Shown here one piece after another: positions 1 to 9,048 of a DNA stretch of 64,000 bases. The translations under genes and the position numbers were made by a program. Numbering within the stretch: the first letter of the stretch is position 1; the number at the start of each line of letters is the position of its first letter. Location of the stretch: assembly GCF_018314255.1 (NCBI RefSeq), contig NZ_CP073066.1, forward strand, positions 186,001-250,000, given 5' to 3'. A model generated the notes under the pieces. It was not told the DNA's origin. It searched no databases and saw only the letters and a program-made list of their open reading frames with translations. This stretch comes from Lentilactobacillus buchneri. Lineage in GTDB: Bacteria; Bacillota; Bacilli; Lactobacillales; Lactobacillaceae.

Positions 1-635
1 AAAAAGACTTCGCCACGTTTAAACAGATGGGAATTGTGCCGCAAGGTTATCAGCACCAAAAAGCCTAAGAAACTCCACAGCGACTCGTAGAGAAAGGTCG
101 GCTGCCGATACGCGCCGCTAATGTACATCTGGGTAATGATGAAATGTGGCAGATGAAGCCCAGTCAGAAAGCTCAAAGATGTTACCTGACCGAAGGCCTC
201 CTGATTCATAAAATTGCCCCAACGGCCGATTGATTGTGCCAAAATAACTGTTGGTGCGGCAACATCCAACATCAGCCAAACCGGAATGAAGCGGTGGCGG
301 CAAAATAGGATCACCACAATCATCGCACCAATTAAAGAACCATAAATGGCAATACCACCGTCCCAGATTTTGATGATTTCACCAGGGTTATCTTTGTAAT
401 AAGACCACTGGAAGATGACGTAATACAATCGCGCACAAATTAGCGCAGCGGGCAACGCCCACAAAATCATATCGTAAATATCGTCGGCTTTAATCCCACG
501 TTTATCGCCTTCGCGGACCGCCAACCAAACCGCCAGAATCACGCCACTGGCAATGATAATACCATACCAGTGGACTTCAATTGGACCCAGGTTAAAGGCG
601 ATCGGGTTGAGGGCTAAGCTCAATAAATTTGTCAA
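1..635 (-). CDS. lgt: Prolipoprotein diacylglyceryl transferase, 3' end outside window
   Basis: Membrane enzyme that transfers diacylglycerol from phosphatidylglycerol to the lipobox cysteine of prolipoproteins. About 211 N-terminal codons are visible and the C-terminus lies beyond base 1. The Lgt signature GRWGNF is at residues 137-142, the early HWYGIII stretch at about 22-28, and several hydrophobic segments are present. I chose a TTG start at 635 because TAGGAG lies 9 bases upstream and the reading frame holds no suitable ATG. It follows hprK closely on the same strand, the usual hprK-lgt order in Firmicutes, so the two are probably cotranscribed. Confidence 0.93.
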   Translation of the reverse strand, partial: MTNLLSLALNPIAFNLGPIEVHWYGIIIASGVILAVWLAVREGDKRGIKADDIYDMILWALPAALICARLYYVIFQWSYYKDNPGEIIKIWDGGIAIYGSLIGAMIVVILFCRHRFIPVWLMLDVAAPTVILAQSIGRWGNFMNQEAFGQVTSLSFLTGLHLPHFIITQMYISGAYRQPTFLYESLWSFLGFLVLITLRHNSHLFKRGEVF

Positions 636-647
636 AATAACGATCTC

Positions 648-1670
648 CTATTTTTTATCTGAATCTTTGTCACGACCATCGATGAGATCTTTATTTTTCT
701 CCTCAAGATGTTCCTGTTCTTCTTTATGCTTTTCGTCGTTTTTGCTGTTGACCTTGATTAAATTATTCAAGTTACGGTCAAAGGTTTCAGTCGCGTCATA
801 GCCCATACTTTGGGCACGGAAGTTCATGGCAGCGGCTTCAATGATGATCGCCAAATTTCGGCCGGTTCGAACGGGAATCGTGATTTTCGGCACATCGACA
901 TCAAAAATATGGACATTCTGAGTCCCGTTGCCCAAACGATCAAACTTGGCTTCCTTGGTGTAGTTGGCCAGATGAATAATTAAGGCGACTTTTGTCTGAC
1001 TGCGGACAGCACCGGCGCCAAACAAAGTCATCACATCGATAATCCCAATTCCCCGAATTTCCAGTAAGTGACGGAGAATCGCAGGGGCGGTCCCCATCAA
1101 GGTTTGTTCATCTTGTTGGTAAACCTCTACCCGATCGTCGGCAATCAGCCGGTGACCACGTTTAACCAGTTCCAACGCCGTTTCACTCTTGCCGATTCCA
1201 CTGTCACCGGTAATCAGGATTCCCAATCCATAAACATCGACCAAAACGCCGTGAAGCGACTTGCGTTCTGCTAATTTATCGTCGAGGTAATTAGTCATGT
1301 TACTGAGAACTCGAGACGTCGTCAATTTGGAACCGAGGACGGGAATGTGCTGTTCTTTTGCGGCCTCCAGCAATTCTTCCGGCGGATCCAGTTGGGTGGA
1401 CACCACGAACGCCGGCGTCTGTGGTTGACACATCTGCTGCATCACATCGAGGAGCTCTTCATGAGACATCCCCTTGGAATATGAAATTTCAGTAATGCCC
1501 AACAGCTGAATTCGTTTGACAGGGTAATAATTAAAGAACCCGGTTAGCTCTAGGCCCGGTCTGGAAATATCAGCAGTGGAAATGGTCCTTTCTTCAAGGT
1601 ATTCCTTCCCATAATAGACATCCAGCCTGGCGTTTTTAACCAAATCAGCAACCGTTACACTTTCAGTCAA
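648..1670 (-). CDS. hprK: HPr kinase/phosphorylase
   Basis: Bifunctional sensor enzyme that phosphorylates HPr on Ser46, and removes that phosphate, in response to glycolytic metabolites; HPr-Ser-P is the CcpA co-effector. The N-terminal domain is followed by the P-loop GDSGIGKS near residue 155, the VKRGHRLIADDRVE segment, and the HprK signature EIRGIGIIDV. The C-terminal tail is rich in Lys and Glu. An ATG at 1676 abuts the GAGGAGGG ribosome site with no spacer, so the TTG at 1670, six or seven bases further on, is the likelier start and gives the family's usual MTESVTV beginning. It lies between the yvlD-like gene and lgt. Confidence 0.95.
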   Translation of the reverse strand: MTESVTVADLVKNARLDVYYGKEYLEERTISTADISRPGLELTGFFNYYPVKRIQLLGITEISYSKGMSHEELLDVMQQMCQPQTPAFVVSTQLDPPEELLEAAKEQHIPVLGSKLTTSRVLSNMTNYLDDKLAERKSLHGVLVDVYGLGILITGDSGIGKSETALELVKRGHRLIADDRVEVYQQDEQTLMGTAPAILRHLLEIRGIGIIDVMTLFGAGAVRSQTKVALIIHLANYTKEAKFDRLGNGTQNVHIFDVDVPKITIPVRTGRNLAIIIEAAAMNFRAQSMGYDATETFDRNLNNLIKVNSKNDEKHKEEQEHLEEKNKDLIDGRDKDSDKK

Positions 1671-1726
1671 GAACATCCCTCCTCAATTAATCAATATAAT
1701 TTTATCACTTTGAGCCTGACAAGTCC

Positions 1727-2074
1727 TTATGGCTTGCGGAAATATTCAGCAATGATCCAGCTGACCGCAGACATCAGAATGGCCACGCCAATTGCGACCC
1801 AAAATGATGAGAATCTGAAATTAGCCCCAACAATCGTCGCCGTCAGTTCAAGCATCAACCCATTAATGACAAATGTGAATAATCCCAGTGTTAAAAGGTT
1901 AATCGGCAAAGACAAGATCGTAATAATCGGTCGGACCAACCAGTTCAAAACGGCTAAAACCACCGCCGCTACAAAAGCAATGCCCACGCTGGCAACGTAG
2001 AAGTTGGCGGGGAAAAAGCCGCTGATCGCAACAAACAGGATCGTATCGACCAAGACATTGGTTAAAAATCTCAA
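1727..2074 (-). CDS. Phage holin family / YvlD-like membrane protein
   Basis: Small integral membrane protein of 115 residues with four predicted hydrophobic segments (about 8-30, 33-55, 60-83, 88-110). It belongs to the family of B. subtilis YvlD (phage holin 4 superfamily, DUF360), whose function is unknown. The TTG start directly follows the stop of the PspC gene, and AAGGGG lies seven bases upstream, so the pair is translationally linked. In Bacillus yvlC and yvlD are also adjacent and belong to an envelope-stress operon. A role in membrane stress is inferred, not shown. Confidence 0.8.
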   Translation of the reverse strand: MRFLTNVLVDTILFVAISGFFPANFYVASVGIAFVAAVVLAVLNWLVRPIITILSLPINLLTLGLFTFVINGLMLELTATIVGANFRFSSFWVAIGVAILMSAVSWIIAEYFRKP

Positions 2075-2404
2075 TTATTGACCCCTTTTCTTGTCATCAT
2101 GAACGTCTTTTTCTTCGACGTTATGAATGACTTTTCTGGATTTGTCGTTAGAAGTTCCGCCGGATAAGGTGGTTTTGAATTGGTCAAAGGCCGATCCACT
2201 ACCAGGTGTATCACTGGGAATTGTGAACATCATAATGATATAACCAATAATTGCGACCACGTTGATCCCGGGCGTAAACGCCAAGACCACATACAAGATT
2301 CGAACCAAGACAGCGTTCCAGTCCAGATACTCGGAAATTCCTCCAAGCACGCCGGAAATCACCCGATTGGTACTGGAACGCCGTAATTTTTTATGACTAT
2401 TCAT
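2075..2404 (-). CDS. PspC domain protein (YvlC-like)
   Basis: 109-residue protein with an N-terminal PspC domain: a basic start (HKKLRRSSTNRVISGVLGGISEYL) followed by two hydrophobic segments up to about residue 62, then a charged cytoplasmic tail. PspC proteins act in envelope-stress responses. An ATG at 2410 is only one base from GGAGG, while the ATG at 2404 has a seven-base spacer, so 2404 is chosen. It is the first gene of the run pspC-yvlD-hprK-lgt, directly after the pst-phoU terminator. Confidence 0.85.
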   Translation of the reverse strand: MNSHKKLRRSSTNRVISGVLGGISEYLDWNAVLVRILYVVLAFTPGINVVAIIGYIIMMFTIPSDTPGSGSAFDQFKTTLSGGTSNDKSRKVIHNVEEKDVHDDKKRGQ

Positions 2405-2452
2405 CCTCATGCCTCCACAATAAAACTTCTAGCTTAAGATTATCTAAAAAAG

Positions 2453-2476
2453 GCACTGCAATCAAGTATGCAGTGC
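2453..2476 (-). terminator. Rho-independent terminator after phoU
   Basis: On the minus strand an 8-bp perfect stem (GCACTGCA/TGCAGTGC) with an eight-base loop is followed by C and a run of six T at 2446-2452. It closes the pst-phoU operon. Confidence 0.85.
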
Positions 2477-2492
2477 AAAATATCAACCATTC

Positions 2493-3149
2493 TTAATTTA
2501 ATTCAATAATTTTTCCGGTTGCCAGATAAACCGTCCACTCACAAATATTCGTGCTGTAATCACTCACCCGGCCTAAATCTTTGGCAACGTTTAGATAAAT
2601 AATCGCTGAACTGACAATCTCTGGATCCTTGGCCATCGCTTGGTAACTGGGAGAAGCAATGTCGTTATAAAGCTGGTCAATTTTTTTATCGTACTGTTGC
2701 GCGGTCCGCTTGGCTTTGTCCTGATCGGCATCACCGTAGGACTCAATTGAATCGGCATACTGCTCGCTGACTTCTTGAGACATTGTGGCAATGATCTCTT
2801 CCACTGAAGCGATCCGCTGCTTGCCTTTAATATCAATCACCGATCGAGCGACGTTTCGGGCATGGTCACCGGCTCGTTCCAAATCAGTGACGGCTTTTAA
2901 AATTCCGACCACTTCCCGGAGGTCCCCCGTGACCGGCTGATACAGCGCAATCATTTCAAATGACCGCTTTTCAATATGAATCTGGAGGTGATTAATCTCG
3001 TGGTCGTTGGTGATCACCGTTTCCGCCTTTTGAATATCATGGTCGACAAACGACTGCCCGGCGTTGGTCACGGCTTCACCAACCAGTGCCCCCAATTTCA
3101 TAAAATCCGCCTTTAACGTAATAATCTCTTCATCAAAAACTTTCCCCAT
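2493..3149 (-). CDS. phoU: Phosphate transport system regulator PhoU
   Basis: 218-residue all-helical protein with the two PhoU three-helix bundles (about 10-100 and 115-210) and the metal-binding type motif ERAGDHARNVA near 92-102, echoed by DLGRVSDYSTNICE near 190-203. PhoU represses phosphate signalling through PhoR and modulates Pst transport. It is the last gene of the pst operon, 11 bases behind the second pstB, with GGAGAG and a six-base spacer before its ATG. Confidence 0.95.
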   Translation of the reverse strand: MGKVFDEEIITLKADFMKLGALVGEAVTNAGQSFVDHDIQKAETVITNDHEINHLQIHIEKRSFEMIALYQPVTGDLREVVGILKAVTDLERAGDHARNVARSVIDIKGKQRIASVEEIIATMSQEVSEQYADSIESYGDADQDKAKRTAQQYDKKIDQLYNDIASPSYQAMAKDPEIVSSAIIYLNVAKDLGRVSDYSTNICEWTVYLATGKIIELN

Positions 3150-3160
3150 AAGCTTCTCTC

Positions 3161-3919
3161 CTATCCGAATCGTCCGCTAACGTAATCCTCCGTTTGTTTT
3201 TCCTCAGGATTCACGAACATCTTAGTTGTGTCATCATATTCAACCACTCTGCCTTCCATAAAGAACGCTGTCTTATCAGAAATTCGGGAAGCCTGTTGCA
3301 GGTTGTGAGTAACGATTATTATTGTATAATCTTTTTTCAACTCAAGCAAAGTATTTTCAATCTTGGCACTGGAAATCGGGTCCAATGCACTGGTCGGCTC
3401 ATCCATCAAAATAACTGATGGTGAAGTGGCAAGCACCCGGGCGATACAAATTCGCTGTTGCTGCCCGCCGGAAAACGACAGGGCGTTATCGTACAGATTG
3501 TCTTTGACTTCATCCCAAACAGCCGCCTGCTTCAAACTTTTTTCAACAATTTCATCTAATTTTTGTTTGTCACGAAGTCCCGCGATCCGCAAACCATAGG
3601 TGATATTATCATAGACTGAAAATGGAAACGGATTGGGCTGTTGAAAGACCATCCCAATCGACTTTCTCAATTCTACCAGATTTGTTTGCGGAGAATAAAT
3701 ATTTTCTCCGTGAAATTGAACCGTTCCGGTAATTGTCACGCCATCGATCATATCATTCATGCGATTCAAGCAACGCAGAAATGTTGACTTTCCACAGCCT
3801 GATGGGCCGATCAGCGCAGAAATTTGGTTAGGCAGGAAATCCAAATGAATTCCGTAAAGTGCCTGAAAATCATCATAGAATAAATCCAAATTGTCTGCTG
3901 AAATAATTGGTGTTGCCAT
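3161..3919 (-). CDS. pstB: Phosphate ABC transporter ATP-binding protein (second copy)
   Basis: 252-residue ATPase of the Pst high-affinity phosphate importer. Walker [10 protein letters not shown] is near 38-46, the signature FSGGQQQR near 149-156 and Walker [10 protein letters not shown] near 168-176, followed by the H-loop VTHNLQQA. It lies in tandem with a second PstB directly upstream. Duplicated pstB genes are common in lactobacilli and bacilli, and either or both may energise PstCA. Confidence 0.96.
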   Translation of the reverse strand: MATPIISADNLDLFYDDFQALYGIHLDFLPNQISALIGPSGCGKSTFLRCLNRMNDMIDGVTITGTVQFHGENIYSPQTNLVELRKSIGMVFQQPNPFPFSVYDNITYGLRIAGLRDKQKLDEIVEKSLKQAAVWDEVKDNLYDNALSFSGGQQQRICIARVLATSPSVILMDEPTSALDPISSAKIENTLLELKKDYTIIIVTHNLQQASRISDKTAFFMEGRVVEYDDTTKMFVNPEEKQTEDYVSGRFG

Positions 3920-3930
3920 GATTGTTCCTC

Positions 3931-4746
3931 CTAACCAAAGTTTCCTGATACATAGTCGTCTGTCATCTGTACTTTCGGCCGCGTGAAGACCTTTCTGGTT
4001 TTGTTGTACTCAATGGCCTCACCCATGTTGAAGAAGACCGTGTAGTCACTCAAACGGGCTGCCTGCTGCATGTTGTGGGTCACAATGATAATTGTATAAT
4101 CCTTTTTAAGTTCACGTAAAGTCGCTTCCAGTTGTTGCGTTGAAACCGGGTCCAAGGCACTGGCCGGTTCGTCCAACAGTAACACATCCGGTTGAACCGC
4201 CAAGGCTCTGGCAATACAAACCCGTTGTGCCTGCCCACCGGATAAGGAAAGGGCACTTTTATTCAAACTATCTTTGACCTGATCCCAGACAGCCGCTTGT
4301 TTTAAAGTGGTTTCCACCACTTGATCCAAGGTTTTCTTATCATGAATTCCTCGTCGCTGGAGCGCGAAAGTCACGTTGTCATAGATTGATTTGGCGAATG
4401 GATTCGGTCGTTGAAAAACCATCCCGATTCGGCGCCGGACCTCATAAACATCGATCTTGGGCTGATTAATGTTGACGCCTTGATAAAGAATCTCACCTTT
4501 CACAGTGGCGACGCCATCATTCATCCGATTAAGGGCCCGTAAAAGGGTTGACTTACCCGATCCTGAAGGCCCGATCAAGGCCGTAATGGTATTTTTTCTA
4601 AACTTCAAATCCGCGTTGTGCATTGCTAAAGTTTTGCCATAATAGATTTCCAAATCCTTGGTCTGCATCGTAATGTCATTTTCTTCGGGATTAAAATCAT
4701 AAATAAACCGCTTGGGTTTGTTATTTAATTCAGTTGTGTTTTGCAT
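3931..4746 (-). CDS. pstB: Phosphate ABC transporter ATP-binding protein (first copy)
   Basis: 271-residue PstB with about 25 extra N-terminal residues compared with its neighbour. Walker [10 protein letters not shown] is near 58-66, signature LSGGQAQR near 168-175, Walker [10 protein letters not shown] near 188-196. It shares high identity with the downstream copy (both end DDYVSGxFG), so the pair is probably an old tandem duplication. It lies 10 bases after pstA. Confidence 0.96.
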   Translation of the reverse strand: MQNTTELNNKPKRFIYDFNPEENDITMQTKDLEIYYGKTLAMHNADLKFRKNTITALIGPSGSGKSTLLRALNRMNDGVATVKGEILYQGVNINQPKIDVYEVRRRIGMVFQRPNPFAKSIYDNVTFALQRRGIHDKKTLDQVVETTLKQAAVWDQVKDSLNKSALSLSGGQAQRVCIARALAVQPDVLLLDEPASALDPVSTQQLEATLRELKKDYTIIIVTHNMQQAARLSDYTVFFNMGEAIEYNKTRKVFTRPKVQMTDDYVSGNFG

Positions 4747-4756
4747 TTTCAGCCAC

Positions 4757-5647
4757 CTACTTTACTGAAGTCATTCGTTCAAATACCTTCCGGCCAATCC
4801 ATCTGGCCGACAAATTAAAGATTAAAATTGCCAGGACCAGGACAGCCGCTGAACCGGAGGAAACCTGTGTCAAATCAGGCATGATTCCTTCTGAGTTGAT
4901 TTTCCAAATGTGAACGGCCAATGTTTCAGCCGGCCGCAACGGCGACAATGGGCTATCAATGTTAAAGGGGTTCCAATCGGCAAAATTCAACGCTGGGGCG
5001 CTTTGACCGGCAGTATAGATCAAGGCAGCCGCCTCACCGAAAACCCGTCCCGAACAAAGAATGATTCCACTGATAATTCCAGGCAGTGAAGCGGGAACGA
5101 CAATGTGAATAATCGTCTCATATTTGGAAAGTCCCAAGCCCAAACCGCCTTGGCGCTGGTCATCGGAAACGTTGGAAAGTGAATCTTCAATATTTCTGGT
5201 TAACAGTGGTAAGTTAAAAATCGTTAAAGTCAACGCACCTGAAATGATTGAGAAACCATAGTTGAACTGAACGACAAACAATAAGAAACCAAACAGTCCA
5301 ACCACCACAGAAGGCAAGGAACTCAAAATTTCAATTGAAGTCTTGATCGTAGCGGTAAACCAGTTATCTTTGGCGTATTCGTTGAGGTAAATCGCCGCGC
5401 CAAGTGCAATTGGCAGAGAAATCAACATTGCTAACACCAAGAGGTAAAATGAGTTAAATAGCTGAATGCCAATTCCGCCGCCGGCATTAAACGCTTTGGC
5501 CGGGGACGTTAAGAAATGCCAACTGATATTGGGCAGTCCGGTGATAAAAATATAGCCGATCAAAAAGGCTAAGATGACCACCACAAAGCCAGCAACGGCT
5601 TTTAAACAGGCAATGGCAAATCGGCTTTGCTTTTGTGTTCGATTCAT
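4757..5647 (-). CDS. pstA: Phosphate ABC transporter permease PstA
   Basis: 296-residue inner membrane permease with about six hydrophobic segments and the BPD_transp_1 region (residues about 70-285), including the EAA-like loop GLGLSKYETIIHIVVPASLPG near 170-190. It pairs with PstC to form the phosphate channel. Its ATG overlaps the pstC stop in an ATGA junction, which indicates coupled translation. Confidence 0.95.
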   Translation of the reverse strand: MNRTQKQSRFAIACLKAVAGFVVVILAFLIGYIFITGLPNISWHFLTSPAKAFNAGGGIGIQLFNSFYLLVLAMLISLPIALGAAIYLNEYAKDNWFTATIKTSIEILSSLPSVVVGLFGFLLFVVQFNYGFSIISGALTLTIFNLPLLTRNIEDSLSNVSDDQRQGGLGLGLSKYETIIHIVVPASLPGIISGIILCSGRVFGEAAALIYTAGQSAPALNFADWNPFNIDSPLSPLRPAETLAVHIWKINSEGIMPDLTQVSSGSAAVLVLAILIFNLSARWIGRKVFERMTSVK

Positions 5648-6573
5648 TTCTTAAACGCCCCTTTCCGACCGATCATGTGAACTAATAAATTAAAGAACAG
5701 TGACATGACTAACAGAACCAGTGCCAGTGACCAGAGAGCGTCATTTTGAAGCGATCCCATGACGGTGTTCCCCATGCCGGCGGTTAGAACAGAGGTTAAC
5801 GTGGAAGCCGGTGACGTTAAATTTTGCGGCATCAAAGCTGCATTTCCAATCACCATTTGAACGGCTAAGGCTTCACCAAAGGCTCTGGCCATTCCAAAAA
5901 CCACGGCAGTCAAAATCCCTGGTGTGGCGGCTCTTAAGACGACTTTCCAAATGGTCTGCCACTTGGTAGCACCCAAGGCCAGTGAGGCTTGGCGATAGAA
6001 CTTGGGAACGCCCCTGAGGGAATCGACAGTCATTGATACAATGGTTGGTAGAATCATCACGAACAGGACAAAGGTCCCGGATAGGATACCAAACCCACTG
6101 CCGCCAAACGTATTTCGAACGAAAGGAACGACTACTGAGAGGCCAATAAAGCCATAGACAACCGAGGGAATTCCGACCAGTAATTCGGTTACCGGCTGAA
6201 GAATTTTAGCTCCCCGTTTAGGAGAAATATCGGTCATATACACCGCAGTCCCGATGGCGAACGGCGTCGACAGTAAAGCAGCCAGAATCGTCACAAGAAA
6301 AGAGCCGACAATCATGGGCAACGCGCCGACGGCTTGGTGCCCGCCGGGAGTCTTGGTACCGGGATTCCACAACGTACCGGTAAAGAAGTCTTTGACAGAA
6401 ATACCATCTTTGAAGAAGGTGGCCAGACCCTTGCTGGCAACGAAGACAATAATGCCAAGCACAATCGCCATAATCAGCAGCAGCGCCGAAAGACTGAGCA
6501 GATGCCCAAATCGTTCGTAACGGGCCGTTTTAGATTTTTTCATCAGTTGTTTGGCTAATTTTTCATTTTGCAC
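5644..6573 (-). CDS. pstC: Phosphate ABC transporter permease PstC
   Basis: 309-residue permease with six hydrophobic segments and an EAA-like loop (ASLALGATKWQTIWKVVLRAA near 195-215). It uses a GTG start with GGGGG nine bases upstream. Only two bases separate it from pstS, and its last bases overlap pstA. It forms the phosphate channel with PstA. Confidence 0.95.
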   Translation of the reverse strand: MQNEKLAKQLMKKSKTARYERFGHLLSLSALLLIMAIVLGIIVFVASKGLATFFKDGISVKDFFTGTLWNPGTKTPGGHQAVGALPMIVGSFLVTILAALLSTPFAIGTAVYMTDISPKRGAKILQPVTELLVGIPSVVYGFIGLSVVVPFVRNTFGGSGFGILSGTFVLFVMILPTIVSMTVDSLRGVPKFYRQASLALGATKWQTIWKVVLRAATPGILTAVVFGMARAFGEALAVQMVIGNAALMPQNLTSPASTLTSVLTAGMGNTVMGSLQNDALWSLALVLLVMSLFFNLLVHMIGRKGAFKK

Positions 6574-6575
6574 GA

Positions 6576-7460
6576 TTATTCCCCCGATCCTTTTGTAATT
6601 TTGCCCTGCCAGGTTCTCTGGTAATGCATATCTTTCACAGAGATGTAACCTAGTTTGTTAAAGAGGGTCGTTTGAATATGATCGTTTTTCAAGTAAGTTA
6701 AGAATTTTTTAGTCAATCCGGTGGGTTTCCCACGGGTGTAAATGTGTTCATAGGACCAGATTTTCCACTTATTGTCCATCACGTTTTGTTCCGTGGGCTT
6801 AATCCCATCAACGCTTAATGGATGAATGCTCTTGTTGAAGTAGCCAAATGAGACGTAGCTGATAGCCCCCGGCGTTGATGAGACAATCTGGCGGACAGTT
6901 CCTGAAGAATCCTGCTCCTGGGCGGTGGCACTTTCATGGCCTTTAAGACCATATTGTTCAAAGGTTACCCGGGTTCCGCTCCCCTGAGACCGGTTGATCA
7001 AAGTAATCGGCAGGTCGGGTCCGCCAAGCTGTTTCCAATTGGTGTATTTCCCAGTAAAAATCGCAATCAACTGGGCGGTACTCAGGTTGTTAATCCCGAC
7101 GCGGTCATTGGTAATCGGAGCGACTCCCACAACAGCAATTTTGTGATCGACCAAGCCGGCGGGATTAATCCCCGCCTTTTCTTCAGCAAACAAATCCGAA
7201 TTTCCCATCTGAACGGCACCGGACTCGATTTGACTCAGCCCGGTTCCAGATCCACCACCCTGGACATTAATGAAAATGCCAGCGTGATCAGCAGAATATT
7301 GTTCGCTGGCCGCTTCAACCAGCGGCTGGAGCGCAGTTGAACCAACAGCGGTGATTGATTGCTGATTGGTTGAGGTCTTGCTGCGGGCATTGTAAGCACC
7401 AATTCCGGCAACAATTACCACCACACACAGTAACAGTTTAACGATCGTCCGTTTTCGCAT
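6576..7460 (-). CDS. pstS: Phosphate-binding protein PstS
   Basis: 294-residue substrate-binding protein of the Pst importer. An N-terminal hydrophobic segment (about 6-22) is followed by the PBP domain with phosphate-contact motifs VGSTALQP, GGGSGTGL and NRSQGSGTRVTFE. The ATG at 7460 is chosen because AAGGAGG lies seven bases upstream; an in-frame start at 7484 lacks such a site. No lipobox is visible: the only nearby Cys sits inside the hydrophobic core (LLLCVVV), so the protein is probably held by an uncleaved signal anchor or secreted. A PhoP box lies just upstream. Confidence 0.94.
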   Translation of the reverse strand: MRKRTIVKLLLCVVVIVAGIGAYNARSKTSTNQQSITAVGSTALQPLVEAASEQYSADHAGIFINVQGGGSGTGLSQIESGAVQMGNSDLFAEEKAGINPAGLVDHKIAVVGVAPITNDRVGINNLSTAQLIAIFTGKYTNWKQLGGPDLPITLINRSQGSGTRVTFEQYGLKGHESATAQEQDSSGTVRQIVSSTPGAISYVSFGYFNKSIHPLSVDGIKPTEQNVMDNKWKIWSYEHIYTRGKPTGLTKKFLTYLKNDHIQTTLFNKLGYISVKDMHYQRTWQGKITKGSGE

Positions 7461-7489
7461 CTCAATTCCTCCTTGAATCTTCAAGTACC

Positions 7490-7495
7490 ATTGTA
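7490..7495 (-). promoter_or_regulatory. Putative -10 box of the pst operon
   Basis: On the minus strand TACAAT lies nine bases downstream of the PhoP box, with no good -35 hexamer. This arrangement is known for PhoP-activated promoters, where the PhoP repeats take the place of the -35. Confidence 0.5.
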
Positions 7496-7504
7496 TTAAA
7501 CCAA

Positions 7505-7543
7505 TGTAAATATTTGACCGGACAAATGTAAATGTTTTGTAAA
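7505..7543 (-). promoter_or_regulatory. PhoP (Pho) box upstream of pstS
   Basis: Three exact TTTACA hexamers (minus strand) start at 11- and 22-base intervals (7538-7543, 7527-7532, 7505-7510). The 22-base gap leaves room for one degenerate repeat (CCGGTC), giving four hexamers at 11-base helical phasing. This is the layout of PhoP-binding TT(A/T/C)ACA repeats in Firmicutes. The phoP gene lies 1.5 kb away in this window. Confidence 0.75.
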
Positions 7544-7587
7544 TAGATAACCGGGTGTTGATAATTAATGGCTGAAGGAACGCAAAA

Positions 7588-7609
7588 AAGCCGGAGATGC
7601 TCCCGGCTT
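7588..7609 (-). terminator. Terminator after phoR
   Basis: On the minus strand the hairpin AAGCCGG/CCGGCTT is followed by a T run (7584-7589). It separates phoPR from the pst operon, so the latter has its own PhoP-dependent promoter. Confidence 0.85.
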
Positions 7610-7653
7610 GATTGATTTGAAAATGTAAATATTTGGTTGAAATTCAGCAAAAA

Positions 7654-9048
7654 TCAGTCTGTTTGTGTGTTGGGCTGGTCACGATCCTTGACAATCGGAA
7701 AGTTCACGGTAAAAGTCGAGCCAACACCCCGCTGACTTTTAACATCAATCGTGCCGCCAACTGCATCGACCATTTCCTTGACGATTGAAAGGCCTAAGCC
7801 GGTCCCACTGACCTTCTGCTTCGTCCGGGAGTCGTCTGCGCGATAGAAGCGTTCAAATAATCTGGAAATGTCTTTTTGGGCAATCCCAATTCCGGTATCG
7901 GAAACGTGGAGCTGCCAATAACTGTCGTTGTCACTATAGGTAATGTTAACCTCGCCATTTGGGCGATTATATTTAACCGCGTTGCTGACCAGATTGCGTA
8001 AAATCCGCGTGAGCGTGGTGGTGTCGGCAATGACTTCAACGTGTTCCGGGACTTGATTATGAATTGCAACGTGGTTGCCTTGGATCATTGATTGATATGA
8101 AGCAAGCTCCGCATCAATGAAATCATGCAAGGCCAACGGTTTGTAATGATAATTAGTACCGTTTTGAATATGGGAAATCGTCAGTACGTCTTGAACCAGC
8201 GAGGCCAGCTGATCACTTTGTTGATCAATAATTTTCAAAAACTCCACCAAACTCTTCTTATCGTCCATCGCCCCACCCAGCAGAGTTTTGGTAAATCCGG
8301 AGATGGCAGTAATCGGCGTCTTGAGTTCGTGACTGGCATTTCGCAAAAAGTCAATCTGCATCTGTTTGACGTTAATAATATCTGAGATGTCATACATAAT
8401 CACCAGGATGTGAAAATCGTTTTCGAGTTGATTGAACACCACGCTGGTATCCCAGGTAACAGATGTCGCCCCGACGCTTTGAATCTCTTCTTGCTGAGAC
8501 TTGTGACTGTCATAAACATTCTCAATTAAAGACAGTAGTTGATAATTGCGGATGTCTTGGGTATAGGGATGAACCTGAGTCAAAATATCTCGTCCCAGCA
8601 TGACGGACATTTTATGGTTGGCGAAAATCACATCGTGAGTTGAATCAATTACCATCACCCCGACTGGAAGGCTGGAAAGAATCGTAATTAGTTCAGCGTT
8701 GCTGTTTCGAATACTCTTTCCTTCGTCCTGCTGCCTGCTTTGAAGTTCGTTGAGCTGGTCGGCAACGCCTTTGAGTGGGTTGTCGGGTTCAACGAAAAGC
8801 GGCACCGCCGGTTGGTGATGAACAATGTTTTCCGTCATTATCTGGAGTTGTTTGAGCAGCTTATCATGCTGGCGGTATTGAATGATGAGAATAATCCCGG
8901 CAATGGCATCGACCAGGGCCAATAACAGGGCCAGGTCAGCCCAGCCCAAATTGCCGCTCGTAAAACCATAAAAAAGCACGGCCAGTGTGGCAATGCTTAA
9001 GATTACAACGGTTAAAATTTGTTTATAGATTTTACTCAGCGTCATCAT
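7654..9048 (-). CDS. phoR: Phosphate-regulon sensor histidine kinase PhoR
   Basis: Membrane histidine kinase of about 464 residues. Two hydrophobic segments (about 8-28 and 34-55) enclose only a few external residues. A PAS-like region follows (about 105-220), then the HisKA phospho-acceptor motif NASHELKTPI near 230-240 and the HATPase_c domain with N, G1 (DTGIGIA) and G2 (GTGLGLSI) boxes. The start is ATG ATG at 9048/9045, overlapping the end of phoP, with GGGGG just upstream. The very short extracytoplasmic loop argues that phosphate status is sensed through Pst-PhoU rather than outside the cell. Confidence 0.92.
   Translation of the reverse strand: MMTLSKIYKQILTVVILSIATLAVLFYGFTSGNLGWADLALLLALVDAIAGIILIIQYRQHDKLLKQLQIMTENIVHHQPAVPLFVEPDNPLKGVADQLNELQSRQQDEGKSIRNSNAELITILSSLPVGVMVIDSTHDVIFANHKMSVMLGRDILTQVHPYTQDIRNYQLLSLIENVYDSHKSQQEEIQSVGATSVTWDTSVVFNQLENDFHILVIMYDISDIINVKQMQIDFLRNASHELKTPITAISGFTKTLLGGAMDDKKSLVEFLKIIDQQSDQLASLVQDVLTISHIQNGTNYHYKPLALHDFIDAELASYQSMIQGNHVAIHNQVPEHVEVIADTTTLTRILRNLVSNAVKYNRPNGEVNITYSDNDSYWQLHVSDTGIGIAQKDISRLFERFYRADDSRTKQKVSGTGLGLSIVKEMVDAVGGTIDVKSQRGVGSTFTVNFPIVKDRDQPNTQTD

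Noticed and set aside
553..801. Open frame on the plus strand over lgt and hprK
   Set aside because: Antisense to well-recognised genes, Ser/Phe-rich shadow translation, no ribosome site.
1727..2074. Phage holin suggesting a prophage remnant
   Set aside because: The family name is historical; the gene is a YvlD-type chromosomal membrane protein paired with PspC, with no phage genes around.
6936..7340. 134-codon plus-strand frame inside pstS
   Set aside because: Wholly antisense to a clear PstS gene and shows no family features.
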